Assembly (NCBI RefSeq): GCF_900187385.1
Contig: NZ_FYEY01000001.1
Coordinates: forward strand, 5,022,001-5,086,000
DNA: 64,000 nt
Direction of reading: 5' to 3'
From: Streptomyces sp. 2114.4
GTDB taxonomy: Bacteria; Actinomycetota; Actinomycetes; Streptomycetales; Streptomycetaceae
The notes beneath the pieces are model-generated. The model was given only the letters and a program-made list of their open reading frames with translations, had not been told where the DNA came from and ran no database searches. Position numbers and translations under genes: made by a program. The number at the start of each line of letters is the position of its first letter. The stretch's first letter is position 1. Below are positions 42,834 through 52,280 of the stretch, piece after piece.

Positions 42834-44147
42834 ATGTCGCAGGCCCCCGTGTCACAGCCCACCCCGCAGTCCCTCACTCCGCAGTCCCTTCCGCATCCCG
42901 CGCTGAGCGCCGCCGACCCCGAACTGGCCGCGCTGGTCGGCGCCGAGGAGCAGCTGCAGGCCGACACCCTGCGGCTGATCCCCAGCGAGAACTACGTCTC
43001 CGCCGCCGTCCTGGAAGCCACCGGCACCGTCCTGCAGAACAAGTACAGCGAGGGGTACGCGGGCCGTCGCTACTACGAAGGCCAGCAGAACATCGACCGG
43101 GTCGAGACGCTGGCCGTCGAGCGGGCCAAGGCCGTCTTCGGCGTGGAGCACGCCAACGTCCAGCCGTACTCCGGCTCGCCCGCCAACCTCGCCGCCTACC
43201 TCGCCTTCGCCGAGCCCGGCGACACCGTGCTGGGCATGGCGCTGCCGATGGGCGGTCACCTCACGCACGGCTGGGGGGTGTCGGCCACCGGCAGCTGGTT
43301 CCGCGGCGTCCAGTACGGCGTACGCCCCGACACCGCGCTGATCGACTTCGACGAGGTGCGCGACCTCGCCCGCAAGGAACGCCCGAAGATCATCTTCTGT
43401 GGCGGTACCGCCGTCCCGCGCACCATCGACTTCGCCGCGTTCGGCGAGATCGCCCGGGAGGTCGACGCCGTCCTCGTCGCCGATATCGCCCATATCGCCG
43501 GTCTGATCGCGGGCGGCGCCCACCCCTCGCCCGTACCGCACGCGGATGTCATCTCCACCACCACCCACAAGACCCTGCGCGGGCCGCGCGGCGCCATGCT
43601 GATGTCCCGGGCGAGCCATGCCAAGGCGGTCGACAAGGCCGTCTTCCCCGGTCTGCAGGGCGGTCCGCACAACCACACCACCGCCGCCATCGCGGTCGCC
43701 CTGCGCGAGGCGGCCGCCCCGTCCTTCCGTGACTACGCCCATGCCGTCGTCGCCAACGCCAAGGCGCTCGCCGAGGCGCTGCTGGCCCGCGGCTACGACC
43801 TGGTCTCCGGCGGCACCGACAACCACCTGGTGCTGATCGACCTCACGTCGAAGGAGGTGCCGGGCAAGGTCGCCGCGAAGGCGCTGGACCGGGCCGGCAT
43901 CGTCGTCAACTACAACACCGTCCCCTTCGACCCCCGCAAGCCCTTCGACCCCTCCGGCATCCGCATCGGCACCCCGTCCCTCACCTCCCGCGGGCTGGGG
44001 ACGGACCGGATGCCGCTGGTCGCCGAGTGGATCGACCGCAGCGTCCAGGCCGCGGCGAAGGGCGACGAACAGGCGCTGGCGGTGATCCGTACGGAGGTCG
44101 CGGAGCTCATGGCGGCCTACCCGGCGCCGGGGCTCGCCACGGCCTGA
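42834..44147 (+). CDS. glyA: Serine hydroxymethyltransferase
   Basis: A 437-aa PLP enzyme interconverting serine and glycine with tetrahydrofolate, the main one-carbon source. ATG at 42834 follows CGGAGGAC. Landmarks are LRLIPSENYVSAAVLEATGTVLQNKYSEGYAGRRYYEGQ, ANVQPYSGSPANLAAYLAF, VADIAHIAGLIAGG and the Schiff-base Lys in STTTHKTLRGPRG. The first 20 residues are Gln/Pro/Ser repeats absent in most relatives. Regulated by the ZTP riboswitch just upstream. Other glyA copies may exist in the genome. Confidence 0.95.
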   Translation: MSQAPVSQPTPQSLTPQSLPHPALSAADPELAALVGAEEQLQADTLRLIPSENYVSAAVLEATGTVLQNKYSEGYAGRRYYEGQQNIDRVETLAVERAKAVFGVEHANVQPYSGSPANLAAYLAFAEPGDTVLGMALPMGGHLTHGWGVSATGSWFRGVQYGVRPDTALIDFDEVRDLARKERPKIIFCGGTAVPRTIDFAAFGEIAREVDAVLVADIAHIAGLIAGGAHPSPVPHADVISTTTHKTLRGPRGAMLMSRASHAKAVDKAVFPGLQGGPHNHTTAAIAVALREAAAPSFRDYAHAVVANAKALAEALLARGYDLVSGGTDNHLVLIDLTSKEVPGKVAAKALDRAGIVVNYNTVPFDPRKPFDPSGIRIGTPSLTSRGLGTDRMPLVAEWIDRSVQAAAKGDEQALAVIRTEVAELMAAYPAPGLATA

Positions 44148-44161
44148 GGCCCGCGGTCCGG

Positions 44162-44197
44162 CGGCTCACCGGCTGACCGTGATCAGCCGGTGAGCCG
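44162..44197. terminator. Bidirectional terminator, glyA/P450
   Basis: A perfect 15-bp stem CGGCTCACCGGCTGA with loop CCGTGA. The right arm overlaps the stop codon of the convergent P450 gene. Confidence 0.85.
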
Positions 44198-45502
44198 GAC
44201 CGGCAGGACGTGGGTGCTGTTGCCGACGAAGCTCGGGTGCGGCGGCAGCTCCGCGTCCGGGACGGCGAGGTCCAGTGCCGGATAGCGGGTGAACAGCGCC
44301 TCCAGGGCGACGGTCGCCTCCAGCCGGGCCAGCGGCGCGCCCGGACAGTAGTGCGGACCGTGGCCGAAGGAGAGGTGCCGGGCGGCGGGCCGCCGGGTGA
44401 CGTCGAACCGGTCCGCGTCGGGGCCGTAGGCGTCCGGATCCCGGCCGGCCGCGGAGTAGGAGGCCAGCATCGGTGTGCCACGGGGGACGACCGTGCCGCC
44501 GATCTCCAGGTCCCGGACCGGGTAGCGGAACGGGAAGTGGGCGACCGGACTGTCGTAGCGCAGCGTCTCCTCGACCACGTCGTCCCAGGTGGCCCGCCCG
44601 TCGCGCACCAGCTCCAGCTGTCCGCGGTCGGTGCACAGGGCCCGCACCGCGTTGGTGATCAGGTTGAGCGTGGTCTCGTGCCCGGCAATGATCATCAGCA
44701 GCAGGGTGCCGACCAGTTCCCGGTCGCTCAGCCGGTCGCCGTCCTCCTCCTGGGCGGCGAGCAGCGCGCTGGTCAGATCGTCGCCCGGGTCCGCCCGCCG
44801 GGCCTCGGCGACCCGGGTGAGGATGGCGATGATCTCGCGGTGGGCGGCCTGGGTCCCGTCCGCCGTGCTCACGATCAGGTTCGACAGCTCGTGCAGCCGG
44901 TCGCGCAACGCGGCGTCCACGCCCAGCAGTTCACAGATCACGCTCATCGGCAGGGGATAGGCGAAGTGCCGGCGCAGATCCACCGTGCCGTCGGCCGCGG
45001 CGGCCCCCGGCAGCCCGTCCAGCAGCCCGGCCGTCAGCTCCACCACCCGGGGCCGCAGCGCCGCCACCCGCCGCCCGGTGAACACCTTGGTCACCGGACC
45101 GCGCAGCCGCCGGTGATCGGCCCCGTCGGCCGTGATCATCCCGTCGACGGTGGCGAAGGTGGTCAGCGGCCAGCCGGGCGGCACGGTGCCGTCGTGCAGG
45201 GCGGCGAAGTGGCAGGCGTCCTTGGCGACTTCGGGGTGCGCAAGGACCTCGCGCAGCACCTCGTGACGGGTGACGGCGACGGCGGGCACCTCCCCGGGCA
45301 GCAGGACGGGGACCACCGCTCCGGCCGCCCGCAGCAGCGCATCGGCCGCGGCCCGGCCGGCGCCACCGGGGGCGAGCGGATGCGGCGCGCCGTCGGAGCG
45401 CGGGGGAGGGGTGGCGCCGGGCGGGGGCACGGGACGGTGCGTATCGGCCGGGGACGCGGGACGGCGGGTGTCGGCCGGCGGTGCGGGACGGGCGTCGGTC
45501 AT
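44183..45502 (-). CDS. Cytochrome P450
   Basis: A 439-aa class-I bacterial P450. ATG at 45502 was chosen; the first 50 residues are Pro/Ala/Thr-rich repeats and the fold begins near 60. The I helix has AGHETT (about residue 270), the K helix EETLRYDSPV (ExxR), and the heme loop FGHGPHYCPGAPLAR with the Cys ligand near 385. Streptomyces P450s of this type oxidise natural products or xenobiotics with separate ferredoxins; none is encoded nearby. Confidence 0.92.
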   Translation of the reverse strand: MTDARPAPPADTRRPASPADTHRPVPPPGATPPPRSDGAPHPLAPGGAGRAAADALLRAAGAVVPVLLPGEVPAVAVTRHEVLREVLAHPEVAKDACHFAALHDGTVPPGWPLTTFATVDGMITADGADHRRLRGPVTKVFTGRRVAALRPRVVELTAGLLDGLPGAAAADGTVDLRRHFAYPLPMSVICELLGVDAALRDRLHELSNLIVSTADGTQAAHREIIAILTRVAEARRADPGDDLTSALLAAQEEDGDRLSDRELVGTLLLMIIAGHETTLNLITNAVRALCTDRGQLELVRDGRATWDDVVEETLRYDSPVAHFPFRYPVRDLEIGGTVVPRGTPMLASYSAAGRDPDAYGPDADRFDVTRRPAARHLSFGHGPHYCPGAPLARLEATVALEALFTRYPALDLAVPDAELPPHPSFVGNSTHVLPVRLTG

Positions 45503-45560
45503 CGGCGGTCCTCGCAGATCGGGTCGGAGATCCGGGGCGGCGCACGGAGCAAGGAACACG

Positions 45561-45636
45561 GAGCCCGGGCCACGAGCACGGAGCCCGGGCCACGAGCACG
45601 GAGCCCGGGCCACGAGCACGGAGCCCCGGGCCACGA
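45561..45636 (+). repeat. 20-bp tandem repeats upstream of P450 and trpS
   Basis: GAGCCCGGGCCACGAGCACG occurs three times head to tail (45561-45620) plus a partial, one-base-shifted copy. It lies between divergent genes, within the likely P450 leader. Confidence 0.85.
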
Positions 45637-45747
45637 TTCCAGCTCCCGGCCGCCGCGAACAGGCCGCCTCTGCCCCCGGCGGCGGCCCGCACCACGTTCC
45701 GCCACCTTGCGCCGGTCCCCCCTTGCGGACCTGAGACAATCGATGGC

Positions 45748-46815
45748 ATGGCTCTCGATCGCCCGACCGTCGCTCACGACCACCCTCAGGGGAATGGCTC
45801 CGCCATGCAGAGTTCTCCGCGTGTGCTCTCCGGTATCCAGCCCACCGCCGGCTCCTTCCACCTCGGCAACTACCTCGGTGCCGTGCGCCAGTGGGTGGCG
45901 CTGCAGGAGTCCCACGACGCCTTCTACATGGTGGTCGACCTGCATGCGATCACCGTCCCCCAGGACCCGGCCGAGCTGCGCCGCAACACCCGGATCGCGG
46001 CGGCCCAGCTGCTGGCCGCCGGCCTCGACCCGGAGCGCTGCACGCTCTTCGTCCAGAGCCATGTGCCCGAACACGCCCAGCTGGGCTGGGTGATGAACTG
46101 CCTCACCGGCTTCGGCGAGGCCTCGCGGATGACGCAGTTCAAGGACAAGGCCGCCAAGCAGGGCGCCGACCGCACCTCCGTCGGCCTGTTCACGTACCCG
46201 ATCCTGCAGATCGCCGACATCCTGCTCTACCAGGCCCACCAGGTCCCGGTCGGCGAGGACCAGCGCCAGCACATCGAGCTGACCCGCGACCTCGCCGAGC
46301 GCTTCAACGGCCGCTACGGCGAGACGTTCACGATGCCGGCGCCGTACATCCTCAAGGAGACGGCCAAGATCTACGACCTCCAGGACCCGTCGGCCAAGAT
46401 GAGCAAGTCGGCCGCCAGCGCCAAGGGCCTGATCAACCTCCTCGACGAGCCGAAGGTCTCCGCGAAGAAGGTCAAGAGCGCGGTCACCGACACCGACACC
46501 GTGATCCGCTACGACGCGGAGACCAAGCCCGGTGTCTCCAACCTCCTCACCATCTACTCCACCCTCACCGGCACCACGATCCCGGAGCTGGAGCAGAAGT
46601 ACGAGGGCAAGATGTACGGCGCTCTCAAGACCGATCTCGCCGAGGTGATGGTCGAATTCGTCACACCGTTCCGGGACCGTACGCAGGAATATCTGGACGA
46701 CCCCGAGACGCTGGACTCGATCCTGGCCAAGGGGGCGGAGAAGGCTCGCGCGGTGGCCGCCGAAACCCTCGCCACCGCCTATGACCGGCTCGGATTGCTG
46801 CCGGCCAAGCACTGA
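45748..46815 (+). CDS. trpS: Tryptophanyl-tRNA synthetase
   Basis: A 355-aa class-I aminoacyl-tRNA synthetase charging tRNA-Trp. ATG 45748 gives a 19-residue leader (MALDRPTVAHDH) before the conserved PRVLSGIQPTAGSFHLGNYLGA (HIGH-equivalent); an internal ATG at 45805 is an alternative start. GACAAT at 45735-45740 would fit a -10 for a leaderless mRNA starting at 45748. The KMSKS loop is intact in SAKMSKSAAS (about residue 215). Family length is normal. Confidence 0.94.
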   Translation: MALDRPTVAHDHPQGNGSAMQSSPRVLSGIQPTAGSFHLGNYLGAVRQWVALQESHDAFYMVVDLHAITVPQDPAELRRNTRIAAAQLLAAGLDPERCTLFVQSHVPEHAQLGWVMNCLTGFGEASRMTQFKDKAAKQGADRTSVGLFTYPILQIADILLYQAHQVPVGEDQRQHIELTRDLAERFNGRYGETFTMPAPYILKETAKIYDLQDPSAKMSKSAASAKGLINLLDEPKVSAKKVKSAVTDTDTVIRYDAETKPGVSNLLTIYSTLTGTTIPELEQKYEGKMYGALKTDLAEVMVEFVTPFRDRTQEYLDDPETLDSILAKGAEKARAVAAETLATAYDRLGLLPAKH

Positions 46816-47018
46816 CGGCACCGTCCGCGCCCGGCCGGGAGCGTCCGCACGGCGGACCGCAACCGGCCGCGCGGACCGCGCGGGACCCGGGGCCCCACCC
46901 GTGGGGGCTTCTGCGCCTGTGCACAAGACGGCCGAGGACGCTCCCCGCGAAGGGCGCGCACCCGGCACACTAAGAGGGTGCGCGAGCGCGCCGCACATAC
47001 GTCAGGAGGGAGAACGCA

Positions 47019-47603
47019 GTGGGGACCGTAACGCTGGGCGTTTCGATCGCGGTCCCGGAGCCGTACGGCAGCTTCCTCCAGAGGAAGCGCGCGGACTTCG
47101 GGGACCTGGCCGCACCCGGCATCCCCACGCACATCACCCTCCTCCCGCCGACGGAGGTCAGCGCCGACGCGCTGCCCGGCATCGAACGCCACCTCGCCGA
47201 GGTCGCGGCCGGCTGCCGCTCCTTCCCGCTGCGCCTGGAAGGCACCGGCACCTTCCGGCCGCTCTCCCCGGTCGTCTACGTCAAGGTCACCGAGGGCGTG
47301 ACGGACTGCACCGCCCTCCAGGCCCGGATCCGCGCCGCGTCCGGTCCTTGCGCACGCGAGCTGCAGTTCCCGTACCACCCGCATGTGACCGTCGCCCACG
47401 GCATCGACGAAGCGGCCATGGACCGCGCCCAGGCCGGGCTCAGGGACTTCTGCGCCACCTGGACGATCGGCGGCTTCGCGCTCTACGAGCAGGGCCCGGA
47501 CGCGGTGTGGCGGCTGGAGCGGGAGTACCCCTTCGGGCCGCGGACGGCCGCGGTCCCGCGCCAGGCCGCCGATCTCTCCCGGCCGCCGGCCGCCTCCTGC
47601 TGA
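47019..47603 (+). CDS. 2'-5' RNA ligase/phosphodiesterase family protein
   Basis: A 194-aa 2H-phosphoesterase-fold protein. GTG 47019 follows CAGGAGGGAG. The two HxT/S motifs are THITLLPP (about residue 39) and PHVTVAHG (about 125). The fold hydrolyses or ligates 2'-5' or cyclic phosphodiester bonds; the in vivo RNA or nucleotide substrate is unknown in actinomycetes. Located between trpS and the YihY-type gene. Confidence 0.85.
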   Translation: MGTVTLGVSIAVPEPYGSFLQRKRADFGDLAAPGIPTHITLLPPTEVSADALPGIERHLAEVAAGCRSFPLRLEGTGTFRPLSPVVYVKVTEGVTDCTALQARIRAASGPCARELQFPYHPHVTVAHGIDEAAMDRAQAGLRDFCATWTIGGFALYEQGPDAVWRLEREYPFGPRTAAVPRQAADLSRPPAASC

Positions 47604-47820
47604 GCGCGGCCGTCCGTCGCCGGAACGGTCGCCCCCGTCGCCCGCGGTGTCTGCCGCGGCCCCGCTCCTGCTCCCGTACGGGCTGTCCCGATGCCCGGAT
47701 ACCCGGAGGTCGGGGCGCGCCTTTCCGATCGCGCCAAGCGCGCGCCTGACATCCTGCACAGACCGGCGGGCACAAGGTCACCAGGGCAACGGCCGCCTGG
47801 GACCGCACGAGGGGAACGCC

Positions 47821-48756
47821 ATGGACTGGTTGAGCAAACTGCCGGTGATCGGACCGGCCGTCACCTGGCTGATGACCACGCACCTCTGGCGTGCCTATGA
47901 GCGGATGCTCCGGGTGCACTGGACCCGGCTCGCCGCCGCGATCACCTTCACCAGCTTCGTCGCGCTCTTCCCGCTGCTCACCGTCGCCGCCGCGATCGGC
48001 ACCGCGCTGCTCAGCGACGAGCGGGTGCACCATCTGGAGGGCAAGATCGCCGAGCAGCTGCCCGGTATCTCGGGGCAGCTCGACATCGCCGCACTCGTCG
48101 ACAACGCCACCACCATCGGCCTGGTCGCCGGTGCCGCGCTGCTGCTCACCGGCATCGGCTGGGTCGATTCGCTGCGCGACTGCCTGCGCGCCGTATGGGA
48201 GAAGGACAACGAGAAGACCAACTTCTTCCTCGGCAAGCTCCGGGACGGCGTCCTGCTGTTCGGCGTCGGCGGCGTCGCCGTGCTCTCCCTGGCCTGCTCG
48301 ACCTTCGCGTCCGCCGCGGTGGGCAAGGTGGCCGAGGCGATCGGCCTTGCGGAAGGCGGCGTGGGCAGCGTCCTGCTCTCGGTCGCCGGCTTCGTCATCG
48401 CCGTCCTCGCGGACTTCCTGCTGCTGGCCTACATACTGACCAGGCTCCCCGGCGTCCATCCGCCGCGCCGCGCCGTCGTGGTCGCCGGTCTCCTCGGCGC
48501 GATCGGCTTCGAACTGCTGAAGCTGCTGCTCAGCGGCTATCTCCAGGGCGTCGCCTCCCGGAGCATGTACGGCGCCTTCGGCACCCCGGTCGCGCTGCTG
48601 CTGTGGATCAACTTCACCGCGAAGCTGCTGGTGTACTGCGCTTCGTGGACGGCCACGGAGGGGGAGCAGCGCGCGGAAGCCGAAGACCTCAAGACGCCCG
48701 ACGGGCCGGCGGGGCGGGAGCGGCCGGAGGGACAGGACCGCCCCCGGGCGGCCTGA
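47821..48756 (+). CDS. YihY/BrkB family membrane protein
   Basis: A 311-aa inner-membrane protein with about six hydrophobic helices. The N-terminal RVHWTRLAAAITFTSFVALFPLLTVAAAIG is the typical YihY start, and ALLLWINFTAKLLVYCASW closes the family region near residue 275. The tail (about 285-311) is charged. Once misnamed RNase BN; the true function is not established, with lipid or permease roles proposed. Confidence 0.92.
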   Translation: MDWLSKLPVIGPAVTWLMTTHLWRAYERMLRVHWTRLAAAITFTSFVALFPLLTVAAAIGTALLSDERVHHLEGKIAEQLPGISGQLDIAALVDNATTIGLVAGAALLLTGIGWVDSLRDCLRAVWEKDNEKTNFFLGKLRDGVLLFGVGGVAVLSLACSTFASAAVGKVAEAIGLAEGGVGSVLLSVAGFVIAVLADFLLLAYILTRLPGVHPPRRAVVVAGLLGAIGFELLKLLLSGYLQGVASRSMYGAFGTPVALLLWINFTAKLLVYCASWTATEGEQRAEAEDLKTPDGPAGRERPEGQDRPRAA

Positions 48757-48800
48757 CGGTCCTCGGCGTCAGCCGCCCTCCCCCTCCGCACCCGCGCAGG

Positions 48801-50252
48801 TCACTTATGGGCCCGGCGCCGGCGCACGGCGAACGCCACGACGCCCAGCAGCGCCAGCACACCGCTGCCGACGCCCACCGCGGTCCACGCGCCGTTCGCA
48901 CCACCGGCGCTGTTCAGCGCGGCCTGGGTGCTCTTGTGCGCGTCCTTGCCCTTGGCCTTCACGGCGCCGGTGCCGTCGTCCTCGCTCCTGGGGCCGACGA
49001 GCCGCCCGACCGGGTCCACCTTGTCGGCCGCCGCAAAGCCCCAGTCGAGCAGCTTGGCGGCCTCCTTGTAGGCCTCGTTGTGCTCCTTCTTCTCCGGGTT
49101 CATGACCGTGACGAGGAGCTTGCGGTCGCCGCGATGGGCAACGCCGGTGAAGGTCGACCCCGCGTTGGTGGTGGAGCCGTTCTTCACCCCCGCGATACCG
49201 GGGTACGGCTTGATGTCGTAATCGCCGCTGAGCAGCCGGTTGGTGTTCTGGATGCCGAACGTCGCCCGCTTGCCGCCCTTGCCCTCGTCACCGGGGAACT
49301 GCGCACTGGCCGTCGAGCAGTACTCGCGGAAGTCGGCGTTCCGCAGCCCCTCCCGGGCGAACAGGCTCAGGTCGTACGCGCTGGAGACCTGGCCCGGCGC
49401 GTCATAGCCGTCCGGGGTCACCACATGCGTGTCGTGGGCGTTCAGTTCCTTCGCCCGCTGCTGCATCTGCGCGACGGTGACCTTCGTCCCGCCGTTCATG
49501 GCGGAGAGCGTGTGCACCGCGTCGTTGCCGGACCGCAGGAAGACACCCAGCCACAGGTCGTGGACCGTATAGCTCAGGTTCTCCTTTATCCCGACGAGGC
49601 TGCTGCCGGCGCCCATCCCCGCCAGGTCGGCGGGCTTGACCGTGTGCTTCTGGTTCTTGGGGAACTTCGGCATCACCGTGTCGGCGAACAGCATCTTCAG
49701 CGTGCTGGCGGGCGCGAGCCGCCAGTGCGGGTTCTTGGCGGCCAGCACCTTGCCGGACACGGCGTCGGAGACGATCCACGAGCGGGCGGTCAGCGCGTCC
49801 GGGCCCGGCAGCTTCGGGGCGCCGGGCTTCAGCGCCACCTGGACGCCGGGAGTGCCCAGCCGGCCCCCGCCGATCTGCGACATCGCCGACGGCGGCGCGG
49901 GGGCCTTGGGATCGGCGTGTGCGGTGCCGGCCAGCAGCGGGGAGGCCAGCAGCCCGGAGGCGGCCAGCGCGGCGGCGGTGCGCAGGGGGAAGCCGTGGCG
50001 CGCCGCACGACCGGCATGGCCGGCCGCGGCCGGGGCGGCCGATGCGGTCAGGGCAGCTGATGCGGCCGGGGCAGCCGATGAGGACGGGGCGGTCGGATCG
50101 GTGGAGGCCAGGGAGGCCGGGGAGGCCAGGGAAGCCGTGGAGGCGCAGAAGGTCGTCGGCACGTCGGTGAACGTACCCGCCTTTGCCCGGGGCGCCGACA
50201 GCACCCCACGGAAGAGTGCCCCTGCCGACCGCCGGATGGAGCCGCTGCCCAT
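48801..50252 (-). CDS. D-alanyl-D-alanine carboxypeptidase (SCO4847-like)
   Basis: A 483-aa exported penicillin-binding protein if ATG 50252 is used; GTG at 50162 is a possible later start because the signal peptide (RTAAALAASGLLASPLLAGTAHA) sits about 100 residues in, after an Ala/Ser/Pro-rich stretch. The catalytic motifs are SxxK in PASTLKM, SGN in LRSGNDAVH and KNGS (for KTG) in AGVKNGSTTNAG. A C-terminal membrane helix (VGVGSGVLALLGVVAFAV) and an RRRRAHK tail anchor it. It trims peptidoglycan pentapeptides. Confidence 0.88.
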   Translation of the reverse strand: MGSGSIRRSAGALFRGVLSAPRAKAGTFTDVPTTFCASTASLASPASLASTDPTAPSSSAAPAASAALTASAAPAAAGHAGRAARHGFPLRTAAALAASGLLASPLLAGTAHADPKAPAPPSAMSQIGGGRLGTPGVQVALKPGAPKLPGPDALTARSWIVSDAVSGKVLAAKNPHWRLAPASTLKMLFADTVMPKFPKNQKHTVKPADLAGMGAGSSLVGIKENLSYTVHDLWLGVFLRSGNDAVHTLSAMNGGTKVTVAQMQQRAKELNAHDTHVVTPDGYDAPGQVSSAYDLSLFAREGLRNADFREYCSTASAQFPGDEGKGGKRATFGIQNTNRLLSGDYDIKPYPGIAGVKNGSTTNAGSTFTGVAHRGDRKLLVTVMNPEKKEHNEAYKEAAKLLDWGFAAADKVDPVGRLVGPRSEDDGTGAVKAKGKDAHKSTQAALNSAGGANGAWTAVGVGSGVLALLGVVAFAVRRRRAHK

Positions 50253-50262
50253 ACTGGGATGT

Positions 50263-50553
50263 ATGAAGCTCTCTCGCCCCGTGTCCTGGTTCCTGCTCAC
50301 CTTCGGGGTGTGGAGCTGGTTCATCTGGATCACTTTCGTCAAAAACCTCTGGAAGGACGGGAGCGGTCTCGCCTTCGACGCCGCGGGTGACCCGACGGCC
50401 TACTTCTGGGTGCATCTGCTGCTCGCGGTGGCTTCCTTTCTCTTGGGGACGGCGATCGGAGTGATCGGGTTCCGCGGCGTACGGGCCCTGCGCCGCGAGG
50501 CCGCACAGGGCACGCCCGACCAGCCCTCCGCCCCCACCTCGTCCGCCGCCTGA
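50263..50553 (+). CDS. SCO4848-type small membrane protein
   Basis: A 96-aa protein with two membrane helices, WFLLTFGVWSWFIWITFV and FWVHLLLAVASFLLGTAIGVIG, and a polar tail. The sequence and its place beside the carboxypeptidase match the streptomycete family named after SCO4848. Its ATG is only ten bases from the divergent ATG 50252. Function unknown; context suggests the cell envelope. Confidence 0.88.
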   Translation: MKLSRPVSWFLLTFGVWSWFIWITFVKNLWKDGSGLAFDAAGDPTAYFWVHLLLAVASFLLGTAIGVIGFRGVRALRREAAQGTPDQPSAPTSSAA

Positions 50554-50575
50554 CCCACGGGCACGGGCAGCCGCC

Positions 50576-52012
50576 GTGATCTTCGCCCTGATCGTGGTCC
50601 CGGTCCTCGGACTGTTCTTCGGCGTGCACCGCTACTTGTGGTGCCGGCTCGTCCGCGACACCACCACACCGCACACCCGCCCCCGCCGAGCAGGCACCGC
50701 CGCCGCCTTCGCCCTCCCCCTGACCGCCCTCGCCGCCCTGCTGGCCGCCCGCGCCGGCGCCCCCTTCCCCCTCCAGCAGGCACTCGCCTGGCCCGGCTTC
50801 CTCTGGCTGGCACTGGTGCTCTATCTCACACTGGCCCTGCTGGTGGGGGAGGCGGTCCGCGCGGCGGGGCTCCGGGTACTCGGCGATGAGGAGGCGGGTG
50901 GGGGGACGGGGGAGGACGCCGGGGCGCCGTCGGACGCGGGGACGGGGTCGCGCGGCGGGGCTCCGTCGGGTGCGGGGGCTCCGTCGAACGCCGGGACGCG
51001 GTCGGGCGCCGGCCCGCGGTCGAGCGCGGGAGCTCAGCCGGACGCGGGGGCTCCGCCAGACGCCGGGACGCCATCGCACGCGGGAACGCCATCGGATGTC
51101 TCCCCGTCACTCTCCCCGTCCCCCTCCCCGCCCTCGGCGCCGACCCTCCTGCCGCCCGGCACCCACGCCCTGCCGCCGCTCGCCGCGCCGCCCCGCCGGC
51201 TCTTCCTCGCCCGGGCGGTCGCCGCCGGTGCCACCCTCGCCGCCACGGCCACCGTCGGCTACGGCACCGTGACCACCCTCCGCGGCCCGGCCGTGAAGCG
51301 CGTCACCATCCCCCTGACCAAACTGCCCCGCGCCGCCCATGGATTCCGGATCGCCGTCGTCAGCGATATCCACCTGGGCCCGATCCTCGGCCGCGCCCAC
51401 ACCCGACGCATCGTCGAGGTCATCAACCGCACCGACCCCGACCTGGTGGCCATCGTCGGCGACCTGGTCGACGGGAGCGTCGCGGACCTCGCCCCGGCCG
51501 CGGAACCGCTGCGCGGACTGCGCTCTCGATTCGGGTCTTATTTCGTCACGGGAAATCACGAGTATTACTCGGGCGCGGCCCAATGGGTCGACCACGTACG
51601 TGAATTGGGCGTACATCCCCTGGAAAATGCCCGTACGGAATTGCCCGGCTTCGATCTCGCGGGCGTCAACGACCTCGCGGGCCAGACCGAACACGCCGGC
51701 CCGGACTACGACCTGGCCCTGAGCGGACGGGATCCCTCCCGCGCCGTCGTCCTGATGGCCCACCAGCCGGTCACCATCCACGACACCGTACGGTTCGGTG
51801 TTGACCTCCAGCTCTCCGGCCACACCCACGGCGGCCAGCTGTGGCCCTTCACCTACGTCGCCGGCGCCACCAACCCCACCGTCGCCGGCCTGGAGCGCTA
51901 CGGCGACACCCAGCTCTACGTCACCCGCGGCGCGGGCGCCTGGGGGCCACCGGTCCGGGTGGGGGCACCACCGGATGTCACGGTCGTCGAACTTGCGTCG
52001 ACACAGGCATAG
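50576..52012 (+). CDS. Membrane metallophosphoesterase
   Basis: A 478-aa protein from GTG 50576. Three N-terminal hydrophobic helices, then a Gly/Ala/Pro/Ser repeat (about residues 107-180), another helix at RLFLARAVAAGATLAATATVGYG and a calcineurin-like domain. Metal-site motifs are SDIHLGP, GDLVDG, TGNHEYY, AHQPV and SGHTHGGQ. Related proteins include YkuE/LpxH-type phosphodiesterases acting on lipids or nucleotides outside the membrane. Probably cotranscribed with the SCO4848-type gene 22 bases upstream. Confidence 0.92.
   Translation: MIFALIVVPVLGLFFGVHRYLWCRLVRDTTTPHTRPRRAGTAAAFALPLTALAALLAARAGAPFPLQQALAWPGFLWLALVLYLTLALLVGEAVRAAGLRVLGDEEAGGGTGEDAGAPSDAGTGSRGGAPSGAGAPSNAGTRSGAGPRSSAGAQPDAGAPPDAGTPSHAGTPSDVSPSLSPSPSPPSAPTLLPPGTHALPPLAAPPRRLFLARAVAAGATLAATATVGYGTVTTLRGPAVKRVTIPLTKLPRAAHGFRIAVVSDIHLGPILGRAHTRRIVEVINRTDPDLVAIVGDLVDGSVADLAPAAEPLRGLRSRFGSYFVTGNHEYYSGAAQWVDHVRELGVHPLENARTELPGFDLAGVNDLAGQTEHAGPDYDLALSGRDPSRAVVLMAHQPVTIHDTVRFGVDLQLSGHTHGGQLWPFTYVAGATNPTVAGLERYGDTQLYVTRGAGAWGPPVRVGAPPDVTVVELASTQA
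50905..51105 (+). repeat. In-frame Gly/Ala/Pro/Ser-Asp repeat DNA
   Basis: GGACGCCGGGACG-like units with 15-18-bp spacing encode AGAPSDAG-type repeats inside the metallophosphoesterase gene, forming an extracytoplasmic linker between membrane helices. Confidence 0.7.
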
Positions 52013-52142
52013 TTCGGGACGAGGGTGCCCATGGGGTGATCCGGAAGGGGTGGGTGGGCTGCCGTTCGGGTATTGGATAACGGCCCGTCTACAAAGTGCG
52101 GTCGCATACCGCCTGGATTCGGACAGATCACGACTTACGATC

Positions 52143-52172
52143 TTGCTATTTCGGTCGCCAACTCCTTAACCT
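52143..52172 (+). promoter_or_regulatory. Probable promoter of type VII locus
   Basis: TTGCTA (52143-52148) and TAACCT (52167-52172) are 18 bases apart in the only AT-rich patch of the 52013-52280 intergenic region, about 100 bases before the WXG100 start. A TTGACT follows close by but lacks a matching -10. Confidence 0.5.
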
Positions 52173-52280
52173 TTATTGACTTTACGCTGCCCGTCGGCCC
52201 TCGCCGTGGCGGCGCCGGAACGGACGGCGCGAGTGGGGTGACGGGGCCGGCCGGGTGTGCGCATAACGGGGAGAGTGGTC

